A DNA stretch of 64,000 nt from Streptomyces sp. Je 1-332 (GTDB taxonomy: Bacteria > Actinomycetota > Actinomycetes > Streptomycetales > Streptomycetaceae), in contig NZ_CP160402.1 in the NCBI RefSeq assembly GCF_040730185.1, forward strand, positions 3,596,001 through 3,660,000, given 5' to 3'. Shown one piece after another: positions 54,413 to 63,954 of this stretch (position 1 is its first letter; each line of letters begins with the position of its first letter). A program made the translations under genes and the position numbers. The notes under the pieces were generated by a model, which made no database searches, was not told where the DNA came from, and worked only from the letters and a program-made list of their open reading frames with translations.

Positions 54413-54532
54413 TAGCTAAGGACCACCCGGGTTCCCGCGTCACACGTCACAGAACCCTTTCGTCACCCATATGAGTGAGGTGACTTCGGAAAGCAGGACA
54501 AGGGCCGCCGGGCGGCATGGACCCTGTCACGC

Positions 54533-54715
54533 ATGGGATCGACAGTGCTCAGCCTGCGAATAGACGGTGAGCTGCTCGACCGGCTCAAGCAGCACGCCGC
54601 GAAAAGGGGAATGAGCGTCCAGGACTACGTGGTCGGGACGCTCATTCGCGGTGACTTCGACGAGCGTTTCCGCTCGGCCGTCGAAGAGACGGAAAAGTTC
54701 TACGGGGCGGCCTGA
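54533..54715 (+). CDS. Ribbon-helix-helix (CopG-like) small protein
   Basis: 60 residues: 'STVLSLRIDGELLDRLKQHAAKRGMSVQDYVVGTLIRGDFDERFRSAVEETEKFYG'. A beta-strand with alternating residues (TVLSLRI) followed by two helices is the RHH DNA-binding fold. No toxin partner adjoins, so it is more likely a solitary regulator than an antitoxin. Its stop codon lies in the loop of the terminator that follows. ATG 54533; the ribosome site is weak. Confidence 0.82.
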   Translation: MGSTVLSLRIDGELLDRLKQHAAKRGMSVQDYVVGTLIRGDFDERFRSAVEETEKFYGAA

Positions 54716-54727
54716 CGGCCGCCCCGT
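54702..54727 (+). terminator. Terminator whose loop contains the RHH stop codon
   Basis: ACGGGGCGGCC (54702-54712) pairs perfectly with GGCCGCCCCGT (54717-54727); the four-base loop TGAC holds the TGA stop (54713-54715). Confidence 0.8.
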
Positions 54728-54753
54728 GTGTACTGACACCCCCGGACCGCCGC

Positions 54754-56202
54754 CTACGTGAGGCCCAGCGCCGGCATCAGGTAGTAGAAGGCGAAGACGG
54801 CCGACACGATGTACATGGCGACCGGCACCTCGCGGGCGCGGCCCGAGGCCAGCCTCAGCGCGGTGAAGCTGATGAAGCCGATGCCGATGCCGTTCGTGAT
54901 CGAGTACGTGAACGGCATCATCATCATCGTCAGGAACGCCGGAATGGCGATGGTGAAGTCCGTCCAGTCGATCTGGCCGATCGAGCCGGACAGGATCAGG
55001 AAGCCGACCGCGAGCAGCGCGGGCGTGGCCGCCTGGGACGGGACCATCGTCGCGATGGGCGTGAGGAACAGCGCCACGGCGAAGAGACCGCCGGTGACGA
55101 TGTTGGCGAAGCCCGTACGGGCGCCTTCGCCGACGCCCGCCGTGGACTCCACGAAGCAGGTGGTGGCGGACGAGGACGAGGCGCCGCCCGCGGCGACCGC
55201 GATGCCGTCGACGAACAGGACCTTGTTCATGCCCGGCATGTTGCCCTTGGCGTCGGTCAGCTTGGCCTCGTCGCCGACGCCCATGATCGTGCCCATGGCG
55301 TCGAAGAAGCAGGACAGGAGCACGGTGAAGACGAAGAGGATGCCGGTGAGCAGCCCGACCTTCTCGAAGCCGCCGAACAGGCTGACCTGACCGACGAGGC
55401 CGAAGTCCGGGGTCGCGACGGGGTTGCCGGGCCACTCGGGCGTCGTCAGGCCCCAGGAGGGCACGGTCGCGACCGCGTTGATGACCATCGCGACGATCGT
55501 CATGACGACGATGCTGATGAGGATCGCGCCCGGCACCTTGCGCACGAGCAGGCAGAGCGTGAGCACCGCGCCGAGCACGAAGACGAGCACGGGCCAGCCG
55601 TTGAGGTGCCCGTCGCCGCCGAGCTGCAGCGGGACCGTGGTCTGTGCGGCGTCCGGCATGCGCGAGACGAAGCCGGAGTCAACGAGGCCGATCAGCATGA
55701 TGAAGAGGCCGATGCCGATCGCGATGCCCTTGCGCAGACCCAGCGGCACGGCGCTCATCACCCGCTCCCGCAGTCCGGTCGCCACGAGCAGCATCACGAC
55801 GAAGCCCGCGAGGACGACCATGCCCATGGCGTCGGGCCACGACATGCGGGGCGCGAGCTGGAGGGCGACCACGGTGTTCACGCCGAGGCCGGCGGCGAGC
55901 GCGATCGGGACGTTGCCGATGACGCCCATGAGCAGCGTGGTGAAGGCGGCGACCAGGGCGGTGGCGGTCACCAGCTGGCCGTTGTCGAGCTGGTGCCCGT
56001 ACATGTCCTTCGCGCTGCCCAGGATGATCGGGTTCAGGACGATGATGTACGCCATCGCGAAGAAGGTGGCGAAGCCGCCGCGGACTTCCCTGGCCAGGGT
56101 CGAGCCCCGCTCCGTGATCTTGAAGTACTTGTCGAGGCCCCCGTGCGGGGAATTCGGGTGCGGCGGTTTGGCATCGACCGGAGCAGTGGCCGAGGGGGAC
56201 AT
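54754..56202 (-). CDS. NCS2-family (AzgA-like) purine permease
   Basis: 482 residues, about 13 helices. Signature regions: 'EVRGGFATFFAMAYIIVLNPIILG', 'ALAAGLGVNTVVAL', 'GLRKGIAIGIGLFIMLIGLVDSGFV' and 'ASSSSATTCFVESTAGVGEGARTGFANIVTGGLFAVALFLTPIATMVP', typical of AzgA-type adenine/guanine/hypoxanthine:proton symporters. ATG 56202 (MSPSATAP) follows GAGG at six bases; ATG 56214 is possible. No purine riboswitch was recognised in the 280-bp upstream region, which is AT-rich at 56250-56330, where the promoter should lie. Confidence 0.92.
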   Translation of the reverse strand: MSPSATAPVDAKPPHPNSPHGGLDKYFKITERGSTLAREVRGGFATFFAMAYIIVLNPIILGSAKDMYGHQLDNGQLVTATALVAAFTTLLMGVIGNVPIALAAGLGVNTVVALQLAPRMSWPDAMGMVVLAGFVVMLLVATGLRERVMSAVPLGLRKGIAIGIGLFIMLIGLVDSGFVSRMPDAAQTTVPLQLGGDGHLNGWPVLVFVLGAVLTLCLLVRKVPGAILISIVVMTIVAMVINAVATVPSWGLTTPEWPGNPVATPDFGLVGQVSLFGGFEKVGLLTGILFVFTVLLSCFFDAMGTIMGVGDEAKLTDAKGNMPGMNKVLFVDGIAVAAGGASSSSATTCFVESTAGVGEGARTGFANIVTGGLFAVALFLTPIATMVPSQAATPALLAVGFLILSGSIGQIDWTDFTIAIPAFLTMMMMPFTYSITNGIGIGFISFTALRLASGRAREVPVAMYIVSAVFAFYYLMPALGLT

Positions 56203-56483
56203 GGGGAACCTCATGACCTGTGATGGAGAGACGTGCGGGGGAATGCGCCGAACCCGAACGAATTTGTATCTTCGCACGAAAGCAATCGGCCATTAATGAG
56301 CCGTTTCAGTATGAATACATGAAGGGGAATGCGCTATCTCCGCGCGTAGACCCTTGTGGCGCAAGGGTGCGCCGGGCCGGGAAAGGGCTCGTACCGGCCG
56401 ATGCGCCGGGGCGGGAAAGGGCGCACACCGGCGGCGCACCGGCCGCGTGGGGGCCGCCGCCCGCCGCCTCGTAAGCTGGGCGC

Positions 56484-56753
56484 ATGGAGAAGTGGACCCC
56501 CAAGCACGACGCGCCGGAGCCCCTGGAGGGCCCCGTCGTCGCCACCATCACGGGCGGCACGATCCTCTGGTTCGTCCTCTTCCTGGTGCAGCTGCCCTTC
56601 TACGGCTGGTTCGACGACCGCGACGCGACCTGGTGGGTGTGGACCTGCCTGGCCGGCGCCGGCCTCGGCCTGATCGGCATCTGGTACGTGCGGGGCCGCG
56701 ACGCCGCCCTCAAGCGGGACGCGGAGCGCAAGGCGCAGACCGCCGCGGAGTAA
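56484..56753 (+). CDS. DUF2530 small membrane protein
   Basis: 89 residues: 'PLEGPVVATITGGTILWFVLFLVQLPFYGWFDDRDATWWVWTCLAGAGLGLIGIWYVRGRDAALKRD'. Two membrane helices separated by a Trp/Asp-rich loop fit actinobacterial DUF2530. Function unknown. ATG 56484; the codon pattern is normal. It precedes the P-type ATPase by 114 bp, and co-regulation is possible but not shown. Confidence 0.85.
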   Translation: MEKWTPKHDAPEPLEGPVVATITGGTILWFVLFLVQLPFYGWFDDRDATWWVWTCLAGAGLGLIGIWYVRGRDAALKRDAERKAQTAAE

Positions 56754-56867
56754 CGCGCGCCCCGCGGTCGCGTACGTACAACCACGGGAGTGTCCGTGTC
56801 CTACCGTGGTCGCATCTTTGGGGCGCTCAAGGGGTGAAGCCCCCTCCCCGCCCGTACCGTCGATGCC

Positions 56868-59270
56868 ATGACGCATATCGACGCGGGCGCCGAGCTCGAC
56901 CCGGTCCACCCGGTGGCGCCGCCCAGCGGACGCGCGACGGGTCTGACCGCCGCCGAGGTCGCCGAGCGGGTCGCACGCGGCGAGGTCAACGACGTACCGA
57001 TCCGCAGTTCACGGTCCGCCACCGAGATCGTCCGGGCGAACGTCTTCACCCGCTTCAACGCGATCATCGGCGTGCTCTGGGTGATCATGCTCTTCGTCGC
57101 GCCGATCCAGGACTCCCTCTTCGGCTTCGTGATCGTCGCCAACACGGGCATCGGCATCATCCAGGAGCTGCGCGCCAAGAAGACCCTGGACGGACTCGCG
57201 GTCATCGGCGAGGCGAAGCCGACCGTGCGGCGCGACGGCACCGCGGCCGAGATCTCCACCTCCGAGATCGTCCTCGGCGACCTGGTGGAACTGGGCCCCG
57301 GCGACAAGATCGTCGTGGACGGCGAGGCGGTCGAGACCGAGAGCCTGGAGGTCGACGAGTCGCTCCTGACCGGTGAGGCCGACCCGGTCATCAAGAAGCC
57401 CGGCGACAAGATGATGTCGGGCTCCTTCGTGGTCGCGGGCGGCGGCGCGTTCACCGCTACGAAGGTCGGCCGCGAGGCGTACGCGGCGCAGCTGGCCGAG
57501 GAGGCCAGCCGCTTCACGCTCGTCCACTCCGAGCTGCGCTCCGGCATCTCCACGATCCTCAAGTACGTGACGTGGCTGATGGTCCCGACCTCGATCGGCC
57601 TGATCATCAGCCAGCTCGTCGTCAAGGACGACAACTTCAAGGAGTCCATCGCCTACACCGTGGGCGGGATCGTCCCCATGATCCCGGAGGGCCTCGTGCT
57701 CCTCACCTCGGTCGCCTTCGCGATCGGCGTGATCCGCCTCGGCCGCCAGCAGTGCCTGGTCCAGGAACTCCCCGCGATCGAGGGCCTGGCCCGCGTCGAC
57801 ACGGTCTGCCTCGACAAGACCGGCACCCTCACCGAGGGCGGCATGGACGTCACCGAGTTGCGTCCCCTGAACGGCACGGACGAGACGTACGTACGGAAGG
57901 TCCTCGGCGCCCTGGGGGAATCCGACCCGCGGCCGAACGCCTCGCTCCAGGCGATCATCGACGCCTACCCCGACAGCGAGGAGTGGCGCTGCACGGAGTC
58001 GCTGCCCTTCTCCTCGGCCCGCAAATACAGCGGCGCCTCCTTCAGCGAGGGCGACGGCGACGACTCGGCGTGGCTGCTCGGCGCCCCGGACGTGCTGCTG
58101 CCCGACGGCGACCCGTCCCTCGCCGAGATCGAGGACCTGAACCAACAGGGCCTGCGCGTACTGCTCCTGGCCCGCGCCGCCGGTGCGCTTGACGACCCGG
58201 ACGTGGCCTCGGGGGCCCGCGCGACCGCCTTGGTCGTCCTGGAGCAGCGGCTGCGCCCGGACGCCGCGGACACCCTGCGGTACTTCGAGGAGCAGGACGT
58301 CAGCGCGAAGGTCATCTCGGGAGACAACGCGGTCTCCGTGGGCGCGGTCGCCGGGAAGCTGAGCCTGCCGGGCGCGGAGAACACCGTGGACGCCCGCAAG
58401 CTGCCCACGGAACAGGGCGAGATGGCCGAGGCCCTGGACGCCAACTCCGTCTTCGGCCGTGTCACCCCGCAGCAGAAGCGCGACATGGTGGGCGCCCTCC
58501 AGTCACGCGGCCACACGGTCGCGATGACGGGCGACGGCGTGAACGACGTCCTGGCCCTGAAGGACGCCGACATCGGCGTCTCGATGGGCTCGGGCTCCGA
58601 GGCGACGCGGGCGGTCGCGCAGATCGTGCTACTGAACAACAGCTTCGCGACGCTGCCCTCGGTGGTCGCGGAGGGCCGCCGGGTCATCGGCAACATCACG
58701 CGGGTGGCGACGCTGTTCCTGGTGAAGACGGTCTACTCGGTGGTCATCGCACTGCTTGTGGTCTGCTCGCAGGTGGAGTACTTGTTCCTGCCGCGCCACT
58801 TGACGCTCCTGTCGACCCTGACGATCGGCGTCCCGGCCTTCTTCCTCGCCCTCGCGCCCAACAAGGAGAGGGCCAAGCCGCACTTCGTACGAAGGGTCAT
58901 GCGGTACGCGATCCCGGGCGGGGTCGTCGCGGGCGCCGCCACCTTCTGCACGTATCTGCTCGCCCGGAGCCACTACTCGGGCGCGGGCGCACGGGAAGCC
59001 GAGACCAGCGCGGCCACGCTGGCGCTGTTCCTGATCGCCATGTGGGTCCTCGCGATCATCGCCCGCCCCTACACGTGGTGGCGGCTCGGTCTGATCGGCG
59101 TGATGGGTCTCGGCTTCCTGCTGGTGCTGACCGTGCCGTGGCTCCAGGACTTCTTCCAACTGAAGCTGGTGGGCACGACGATGCCGTGGGCAGCGGTCGC
59201 CATCGCGGCGGCGGCCTCCCTGATCATCGAGATCATCTTCCGCTGGGTGGGCCGCCGCTTTCCGGCGTGA
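56868..59270 (+). CDS. P-type cation-transport ATPase (CtpE-like, probable Ca2+)
   Basis: 800 residues. TGE (168-170, actuator), membrane motif PEGL (273-276: GGIVPMIPEGLVLLTS), phosphorylation site DKTGT with Asp316, and hinge 'MTGDGVNDVLALKDADIGVSMGSGSEA'. Ten helices are predicted, four before and six after the nucleotide domain. Length and the PEGL motif match mycobacterial CtpE (about 797 aa), reported as a calcium importer, rather than copper or potassium pumps (no CPx or metal-binding N-domain). The short N-terminus suggests no regulatory metal domain. Confidence 0.9.
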   Translation: MTHIDAGAELDPVHPVAPPSGRATGLTAAEVAERVARGEVNDVPIRSSRSATEIVRANVFTRFNAIIGVLWVIMLFVAPIQDSLFGFVIVANTGIGIIQELRAKKTLDGLAVIGEAKPTVRRDGTAAEISTSEIVLGDLVELGPGDKIVVDGEAVETESLEVDESLLTGEADPVIKKPGDKMMSGSFVVAGGGAFTATKVGREAYAAQLAEEASRFTLVHSELRSGISTILKYVTWLMVPTSIGLIISQLVVKDDNFKESIAYTVGGIVPMIPEGLVLLTSVAFAIGVIRLGRQQCLVQELPAIEGLARVDTVCLDKTGTLTEGGMDVTELRPLNGTDETYVRKVLGALGESDPRPNASLQAIIDAYPDSEEWRCTESLPFSSARKYSGASFSEGDGDDSAWLLGAPDVLLPDGDPSLAEIEDLNQQGLRVLLLARAAGALDDPDVASGARATALVVLEQRLRPDAADTLRYFEEQDVSAKVISGDNAVSVGAVAGKLSLPGAENTVDARKLPTEQGEMAEALDANSVFGRVTPQQKRDMVGALQSRGHTVAMTGDGVNDVLALKDADIGVSMGSGSEATRAVAQIVLLNNSFATLPSVVAEGRRVIGNITRVATLFLVKTVYSVVIALLVVCSQVEYLFLPRHLTLLSTLTIGVPAFFLALAPNKERAKPHFVRRVMRYAIPGGVVAGAATFCTYLLARSHYSGAGAREAETSAATLALFLIAMWVLAIIARPYTWWRLGLIGVMGLGFLLVLTVPWLQDFFQLKLVGTTMPWAAVAIAAAASLIIEIIFRWVGRRFPA

Positions 59271-59292
59271 CGTCCGGGCTCAGGGCGCGGGC

Positions 59293-59352
<60 letters not shown>

Positions 59353-59353
59353 T

Positions 59354-59713
59354 TCAACGGCTGTCGGTGTCCTTGGGGTGCCGCAGAGCCGCGTACAGGA
59401 CCCAGACGGTTCGCTTGCCGGGGTCGATGACATAGCGGACACGTCCCCCGCTGGTGATCTCGTACTCCCACTGATCGAGATCACACCCGTTGTGCCGGTG
59501 TCTGGCGAGGGCGCCGCGCAGACGGTGCTGCCGGTCCGGATTGGTCGGTGCGTCGGGGGTGGCGCGCAGCACGGACAGGCAACGGCGGGCGTTGGCCAGG
59601 GCCAGGCGACACAGCTCTTCCCAGCCTCTGGCGGCCTCGCTGGTGCCGAACCGCACGTCCCACTCGTCCTCGGGAGGTGGCACCGTCACCCTGTCGCCGC
59701 GTTTCGGCGTCAT
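59354..59713 (-). CDS. RelE/ParE-like toxin of a type II TA pair
   Basis: 119 residues. The C-terminal half 'DLDQWEYEITSGGRVRYVIDPGKRTVWVLYAALRHPKDTD' resembles the RelE/HigB beta-sheet core (R-x-R-Y-x-I-D...V-x-V-L-x-A-x-x-H/R-P-K-x-T-D). The N-terminal half is helical. ATG 59713 overlaps the antitoxin stop (ATGA), the usual antitoxin-first layout. Likely an mRNA interferase or a ParE-type inhibitor; not distinguishable here. The GGGCTC array begins right after its stop. Confidence 0.75.
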   Translation of the reverse strand: MTPKRGDRVTVPPPEDEWDVRFGTSEAARGWEELCRLALANARRCLSVLRATPDAPTNPDRQHRLRGALARHRHNGCDLDQWEYEITSGGRVRYVIDPGKRTVWVLYAALRHPKDTDSR

Positions 59714-60180
59714 CCGGGGAGGTCCACCGGCCCGAAGTCGCCCTCGGTGGCCTCTGCGACCGCGCGGTGCTCTGCCGGGTCCGCCTTGATGCGGGCCGTG
59801 GCACGCCAGCCTGCGATGACCTCTGCGGCGTTACGGTCGAGGTCCAATTCGGCCGCGTCCGACAGTGCCTCGACCAACTCGACCGTGAACTCCCGCACCT
59901 CCGGGTCCTCCAGATGCCGAGCCCAGGGGAAGACTTCCGGTATGGCCAGGAGCAGCGCTCGGACGCTCGCGTCGTGACGCATCAGGGCGACGAACACCCG
60001 CGAGGCTGTGGTCAGCGACTGGTCCCGCTGGTCCTCGCGACCGGCCTCGGTCAGGTAGAAATCTTGCGCGTCCCGGTGTGTGACGCGCAGCCTGCCCAGC
60101 CGCGCCGCCCGCTCGGCGACGGCCTTCGGGTTCCGGGAGAGGTCGGAGAAGGTCACGGCTTCGGGACGACTGAGGCTCAT
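59710..60180 (-). CDS. Phd/YefM-like antitoxin, long form
   Basis: 156 residues. The N-terminal 'AVTFSDLSRNPKAVAERAARLGRLRVTHRDAQDFYLTEA' matches the Phd/YefM DNA-binding fold ('tfselsrnpkavaerae..g.v.vtrrda..lvL'). The C-terminal 100 residues, far longer than in classical Phd, contain 'RALLLAIPEVFPWARHLEDPEVREFTVELVEALSDAAELDLD', which may neutralise the toxin. ATG 60180; the upstream stretch 60184-60215 is AT-rich, fitting an autoregulated promoter. Confidence 0.8.
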   Translation of the reverse strand: MSLSRPEAVTFSDLSRNPKAVAERAARLGRLRVTHRDAQDFYLTEAGREDQRDQSLTTASRVFVALMRHDASVRALLLAIPEVFPWARHLEDPEVREFTVELVEALSDAAELDLDRNAAEVIAGWRATARIKADPAEHRAVAEATEGDFGPVDLPG

Positions 60181-60250
60181 ACGGCAACGGTACTCAGAAT
60201 GTAATCTGATGTCGAGCGGATTTTCCCGATCCCGCCGGCCATAACCACCC

Positions 60251-63200
60251 TCAGTCGAACCAGCGATCCCGTTCCAGTTCCTCCGTCCGGGACGGATCCT
60301 CCAGCAGCGCCGCCACCTCGAAGCGCCGCGGCCACTGCCCCGCCGCCCAGGCGAGCCCCGCGGCCACGCCCTCCAGCGTCGCGGCATGCACCGTGCCGTC
60401 CGGGCTCCGCCGCCAGTCCAGCTCCACGCCCCCCGCGGTGAGTTCCTCGTACTCGACGTACGTCGAAGGCGTCGCGGGGCCGAGAAGGACCCGCACAGCA
60501 TCCAGCACAGGATGCTCGACCCCCTCCCCCGAGGGGGCGACCGCGGCCGTCTCGCTCAGCCTCCGCACCTGGAACAGCTCGGCCAGATCACCCGCCCTGC
60601 GGGGCTCCACCGGCAGCAGCGCCACACCCCCGGCCAGCGGCAACAGATCGGGCGCGTCGGCGACCACCGCGTCCGCCACGTCGACGACCACGACCTCACC
60701 GTCCACGACGGCTCGCACCTCGTCCGGCAGCGTCACCTGCTCCGGGTCAAGATCGGCCAGAGCCCCGTACAGCGCGTGCAGCTGCGCCGCCGAAACGGTC
60801 CTCTCCGGGTCCGCGAGCCGGTCGAGCAGCTCGGCCGCGCCGCCGGGCTCCTCCAGGAGCGCGGCGACCGACGTTCGGACGCCGAGCGCCCGCAGCACCT
60901 GCTCGTCGTCGAAACCGGCGGCATCGGCGGCGTCGTAGAGCCCTTCGAGCAGCGGATCGCCGCCCGAGGCCCGCAGACCGGCGGGACGCCGGCCGCCGAG
61001 CACGGGATTCCCGCGCAGCCACCACGCCGTGTACGACCGCACGCTCTCCGTCGTGCCGTCCGGCAGCAGGATCCGCAGCGGCTGCGTCAGGGCGTCCCGC
61101 AGCGGCGGGCGCGAGAGCATCGCGAGGGCCTGCGGCCAGCAGTCGTCGTCGACCAGGTCCAGGTCCCGTACGGCGATGATCTCGGTGGCGACGGGCGGGA
61201 CGGGAGTCTCCGGCAGCCGGTCGAGGGTGTCCTCGCACCACACATCCACGGCATCGAGCAGCCCCGCGTCGTCCGGCTCCGCGAAGTCGCCGTCGCGCGG
61301 CTCCAGTTCGTCGGGGTCGAGCACGACGTCCGTGGCGCGGACCAGGGCGAAGGTGGCGAGCACACCGCACGCGGCCAGCGGCTGCTCGCCCCAGCGCTCG
61401 GCGAGCTCGGCGTCCACCGTGGCGAGTTCGTCCTCGCGCATGATCCGGGCGAAGGGGCTGCCGGGCAGGACGAGTTCACCGGCGGGAGCGAGTTCGCCCT
61501 CCTCGTCGGGCAGGGCGAGCGCGCCGAGCCAGGGCTCGTCGCCGGGCGCGAGGTTCGCGTCACGGGCGAGCGAGAGCACGGTGTCCGCGAGCTCCTCGGC
61601 GTCCGGGGCGTCCTCGTCCCACGTGTCGTCGTCCAGGGAGGCGGCGACGGCGGCACGTACCTGCGGGGTCGTCAGGACGGCGCGGGGCGTGGCGGGCAGG
61701 GCGCCGAGCTTCTCCAGGAGGGGATGCACGGCGTCGGGGTGCGCGACCTTCAGACCGAGGCGTACGAGGGCGGCCGGGTCGCTGTCGTCGCCGGTGACCG
61801 GCAGGAGGACCTGGCGGGGCCCGATGGTGGTGCGTCCGTCTGCGAGCGGGACAGGAAGCCCGGTGAGCCGGTCGGGGTCGACCCCGGCGAGGGTGTCGTA
61901 CAGCCGGTGCCACCAGTCCGGCTCCCGCTCAAGGCCGGCGAGGCGGTCGATCGCCTCGGTCAGCGGGACCCGGGCGACCCCGAGGGTGCGCAGCTCGGCG
62001 CGCCGCTCGAGTCCCGCGGGCAGCAGGCTGGGCAGCACGTCGGCGAGCACGCGTACGGTGTCGGCGCCCGCGCCCTCCACGACCTCCGCGTCACGCGGCC
62101 GCAGCGCGACGGGGACCTCCCACTCGGGTACGTCGGGGTCCTGTTGGGGCACGGCCTCCACCGCGGGCGGCAGGAATGCCGTACGGGGCAGCCGGTCCAG
62201 GATGGCCTGGCGCAGGGCGCCGTCGAGCTCGCTCTTACCGAGGGGGCCGGGGACGAGGCTGATGATTCCTTCCCCGACGGGCCGCCAGTCGGCGAGGAGT
62301 TCGGCGTACGCGTCGGCCGCGCGCTGCACGAGGAAGTCGGTCAGGGGGCCTGGCGCCGCGTGCCGCCGGGTCGTGTCGAGCGGGAACGAGGCGATGAGCA
62401 GGGCAGGCACCCCGAGCGGCTCGTCGCTCGGGGTCGGCGCGTGCAGGACGGGGGCGCTGCGGGGCGCCTGCGGGGCGCCTTCGCGGTCGGTGGGGACGGC
62501 CCAGGTGACGGACCAGTGGGGCCGCAGCCGCTCCTCGACGGGCCGGTCGGCCAGGAGGTCCTGGCCGAGCGCGCCCCGCCGGCTGACGGTGCGCCAGCGG
62601 GTGTCGCCGTCGCGGGTGTCGGAGACGTCGACGTAGCCGGGCTCGGCGGTGCGGCGCAGGGTGCGGGAGGCGTGGTCGCCGACCTGGACGACGACTTCCT
62701 CGAGGCCCGGCAGGGCGAGCAGCAGAGCATCGTCGATCTCGTCGAGGAGCCGTACGACGAGGTCCTCCGCGGCGGCGTCCCGCAGGGGCAGGATGACGAC
62801 GGTGTCGTACCCCTCCGGGGCGGAGCCTTCGGCGGCGAAGGGCAGCCGCAGGAGCGGCACGTGGCCGTCGCGGCGCCGGACCTCGTCACCCAGGCCGGGG
62901 CTGAAGCGGGCGGTGTCGGCGGCGAGTTCGCGTGCCTCGCTCAGGGACCAGCGGACTCCGCCCGTACGCCCCACGAGGGCGGGCTCGTCCGACACGGCGA
63001 GGACGGCGGCGAAGCCGACGCCGAAGCGCCCCACGGCGCCGTTGTCCTGCTCCCCGTCCCGCTCCTCCCGCTTGGCGGACGCGCGGAGGGTGGACAGGGA
63101 CTCGACCCCGGTGGCATCGAGGGGGGTGCCGTTGTTGGCGGCGGCGAGGACTCCGTCCCGGAGGGTGAGGGCGAGACGTCCCGGGGCGCCGGCGCGGGCT

Positions 63201-63397
63201 GCGGCGTCAGCGGCGTTCTGCGCGAGCTCGACGATCAGGCGGTCCCTGTACCCGCCGAGGGCGAGGTCCTCCTCCGCGTTGGCGTCCTCCCGGAACCGGG
63301 CCGGGCTCGCCGCCCAGGCGTCGAGGACGCCCCGCCGGAGCCGTGCCGTGCCGAACGGGTCAGTACCCTCGGCCGCCGGCCGCACGGTCTTGCTCAC
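60251..63397 (-). CDS. Large Hsp90/sacsin-type ATPase-domain protein
   Basis: 1048 residues. An N-terminal GHKL ATPase of the sacsin/Hsp90 kind: 'YRDRLIVELAQNAADAAARAG' (N box), 'GVLAAANNGTPLDATGVESLSTLRASAKRE' and 'GAVGRFGVGFAAVLAVSDEPALVG' (G box). The remaining 750 residues are acidic and Leu/Ala/Val-rich without motifs I recognise; no HEPN domain is evident. Conserved in Streptomyces as a 'sacsin N-terminal ATP-binding-like' protein; a chaperone-like role is inference. GTG 63397 follows GGGAG at eight bases. Downstream of it lies the toxin-antitoxin pair, upstream a repeat-rich region. Confidence 0.85.
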   Translation of the reverse strand: MSKTVRPAAEGTDPFGTARLRRGVLDAWAASPARFREDANAEEDLALGGYRDRLIVELAQNAADAAARAGAPGRLALTLRDGVLAAANNGTPLDATGVESLSTLRASAKREERDGEQDNGAVGRFGVGFAAVLAVSDEPALVGRTGGVRWSLSEARELAADTARFSPGLGDEVRRRDGHVPLLRLPFAAEGSAPEGYDTVVILPLRDAAAEDLVVRLLDEIDDALLLALPGLEEVVVQVGDHASRTLRRTAEPGYVDVSDTRDGDTRWRTVSRRGALGQDLLADRPVEERLRPHWSVTWAVPTDREGAPQAPRSAPVLHAPTPSDEPLGVPALLIASFPLDTTRRHAAPGPLTDFLVQRAADAYAELLADWRPVGEGIISLVPGPLGKSELDGALRQAILDRLPRTAFLPPAVEAVPQQDPDVPEWEVPVALRPRDAEVVEGAGADTVRVLADVLPSLLPAGLERRAELRTLGVARVPLTEAIDRLAGLEREPDWWHRLYDTLAGVDPDRLTGLPVPLADGRTTIGPRQVLLPVTGDDSDPAALVRLGLKVAHPDAVHPLLEKLGALPATPRAVLTTPQVRAAVAASLDDDTWDEDAPDAEELADTVLSLARDANLAPGDEPWLGALALPDEEGELAPAGELVLPGSPFARIMREDELATVDAELAERWGEQPLAACGVLATFALVRATDVVLDPDELEPRDGDFAEPDDAGLLDAVDVWCEDTLDRLPETPVPPVATEIIAVRDLDLVDDDCWPQALAMLSRPPLRDALTQPLRILLPDGTTESVRSYTAWWLRGNPVLGGRRPAGLRASGGDPLLEGLYDAADAAGFDDEQVLRALGVRTSVAALLEEPGGAAELLDRLADPERTVSAAQLHALYGALADLDPEQVTLPDEVRAVVDGEVVVVDVADAVVADAPDLLPLAGGVALLPVEPRRAGDLAELFQVRRLSETAAVAPSGEGVEHPVLDAVRVLLGPATPSTYVEYEELTAGGVELDWRRSPDGTVHAATLEGVAAGLAWAAGQWPRRFEVAALLEDPSRTEELERDRWFD

Positions 63398-63954
63398 GGT
63401 GTCGTCTCCCTCGCTCGGTTCGCGGGGCGAACGGTACCGCGTCCTGCGGTTTCCCCGACGCGGGTGGCTGGCCGCCTGGCTGGACCGCACCTGCCCTGCC
63501 GGGGGCGGCGGGATCCCGACCGCGAGCCGGCGGCCGCCTTCCGCGCTCCGCGCGAGCCTTTCCCACCCACCCACCCGATCACCCCGCAGCACGGTCCCTC
63601 ACCGTAGGAGCACTGAGACTGCAGCAAGTTCACTGCCTGCAGGCCGACGCACTTCCCGCGCTCCGCGCGGGGTGTTTCCCGCCCACCCACCCGAGCACCC
63701 CGGGGTAATCGGGTGGGTGGGCGGGAAAGATCCGCGCGGAGCGCGGTGCTGAAAGCCGGCAGGCCGCAGTCAAGAAACAGGCCGGGCCAACGAAGACGAG
63801 CCGCCGGGCGAACGGGTGGGTGGGTGGGGTGAGCCCGCGCGGAGCGCGGTAGGGCCTCTGCCGGGTTGCAGGCGAGGGAGGGGCCCGGACAGCACCCGCA
63901 GGGGGGCACAGCCCCGGTCGCGGGGCGAGCCCGAGCCGTCCCCCCAGCGGGAGC
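63398..63954. other. Repeat-rich intergenic region
   Basis: 557 bp upstream of the Hsp90-like gene. It includes its promoter region and four hairpin/G4 modules at 63542-63849; open frames here are by-products of the repeats. No other feature was recognised. Confidence 0.6.
63542..63849. repeat. Cluster of four hairpin + G-quadruplex modules
   Basis: C-strand modules: hairpin 63542-63554 with CCCACCCACCCACCC (63562-63576), and hairpin 63656-63670 with CCCGCCCACCCACCC (63678-63692). Inverted modules: GGGTGGGTGGGCGGG (63711-63725) with hairpin 63732-63746, and GGGTGGGTGGGTGGGG (63814-63829) with hairpin 63835-63849. Stems are CCGCGC-TCC/GGA-GCGCGG. The lead-in ccgccgggcRaacgggtggg is shared with the copy at 15.1 kb. 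Confidence 0.88.

Noticed and set aside
60251..63397. Hsp90/sacsin-like protein as part of a phage-defence system
   Set aside because: No nuclease, helicase or other defence partner adjoins except a toxin-antitoxin pair, and I recall the gene as common in Streptomyces; the evidence is insufficient to claim defence.
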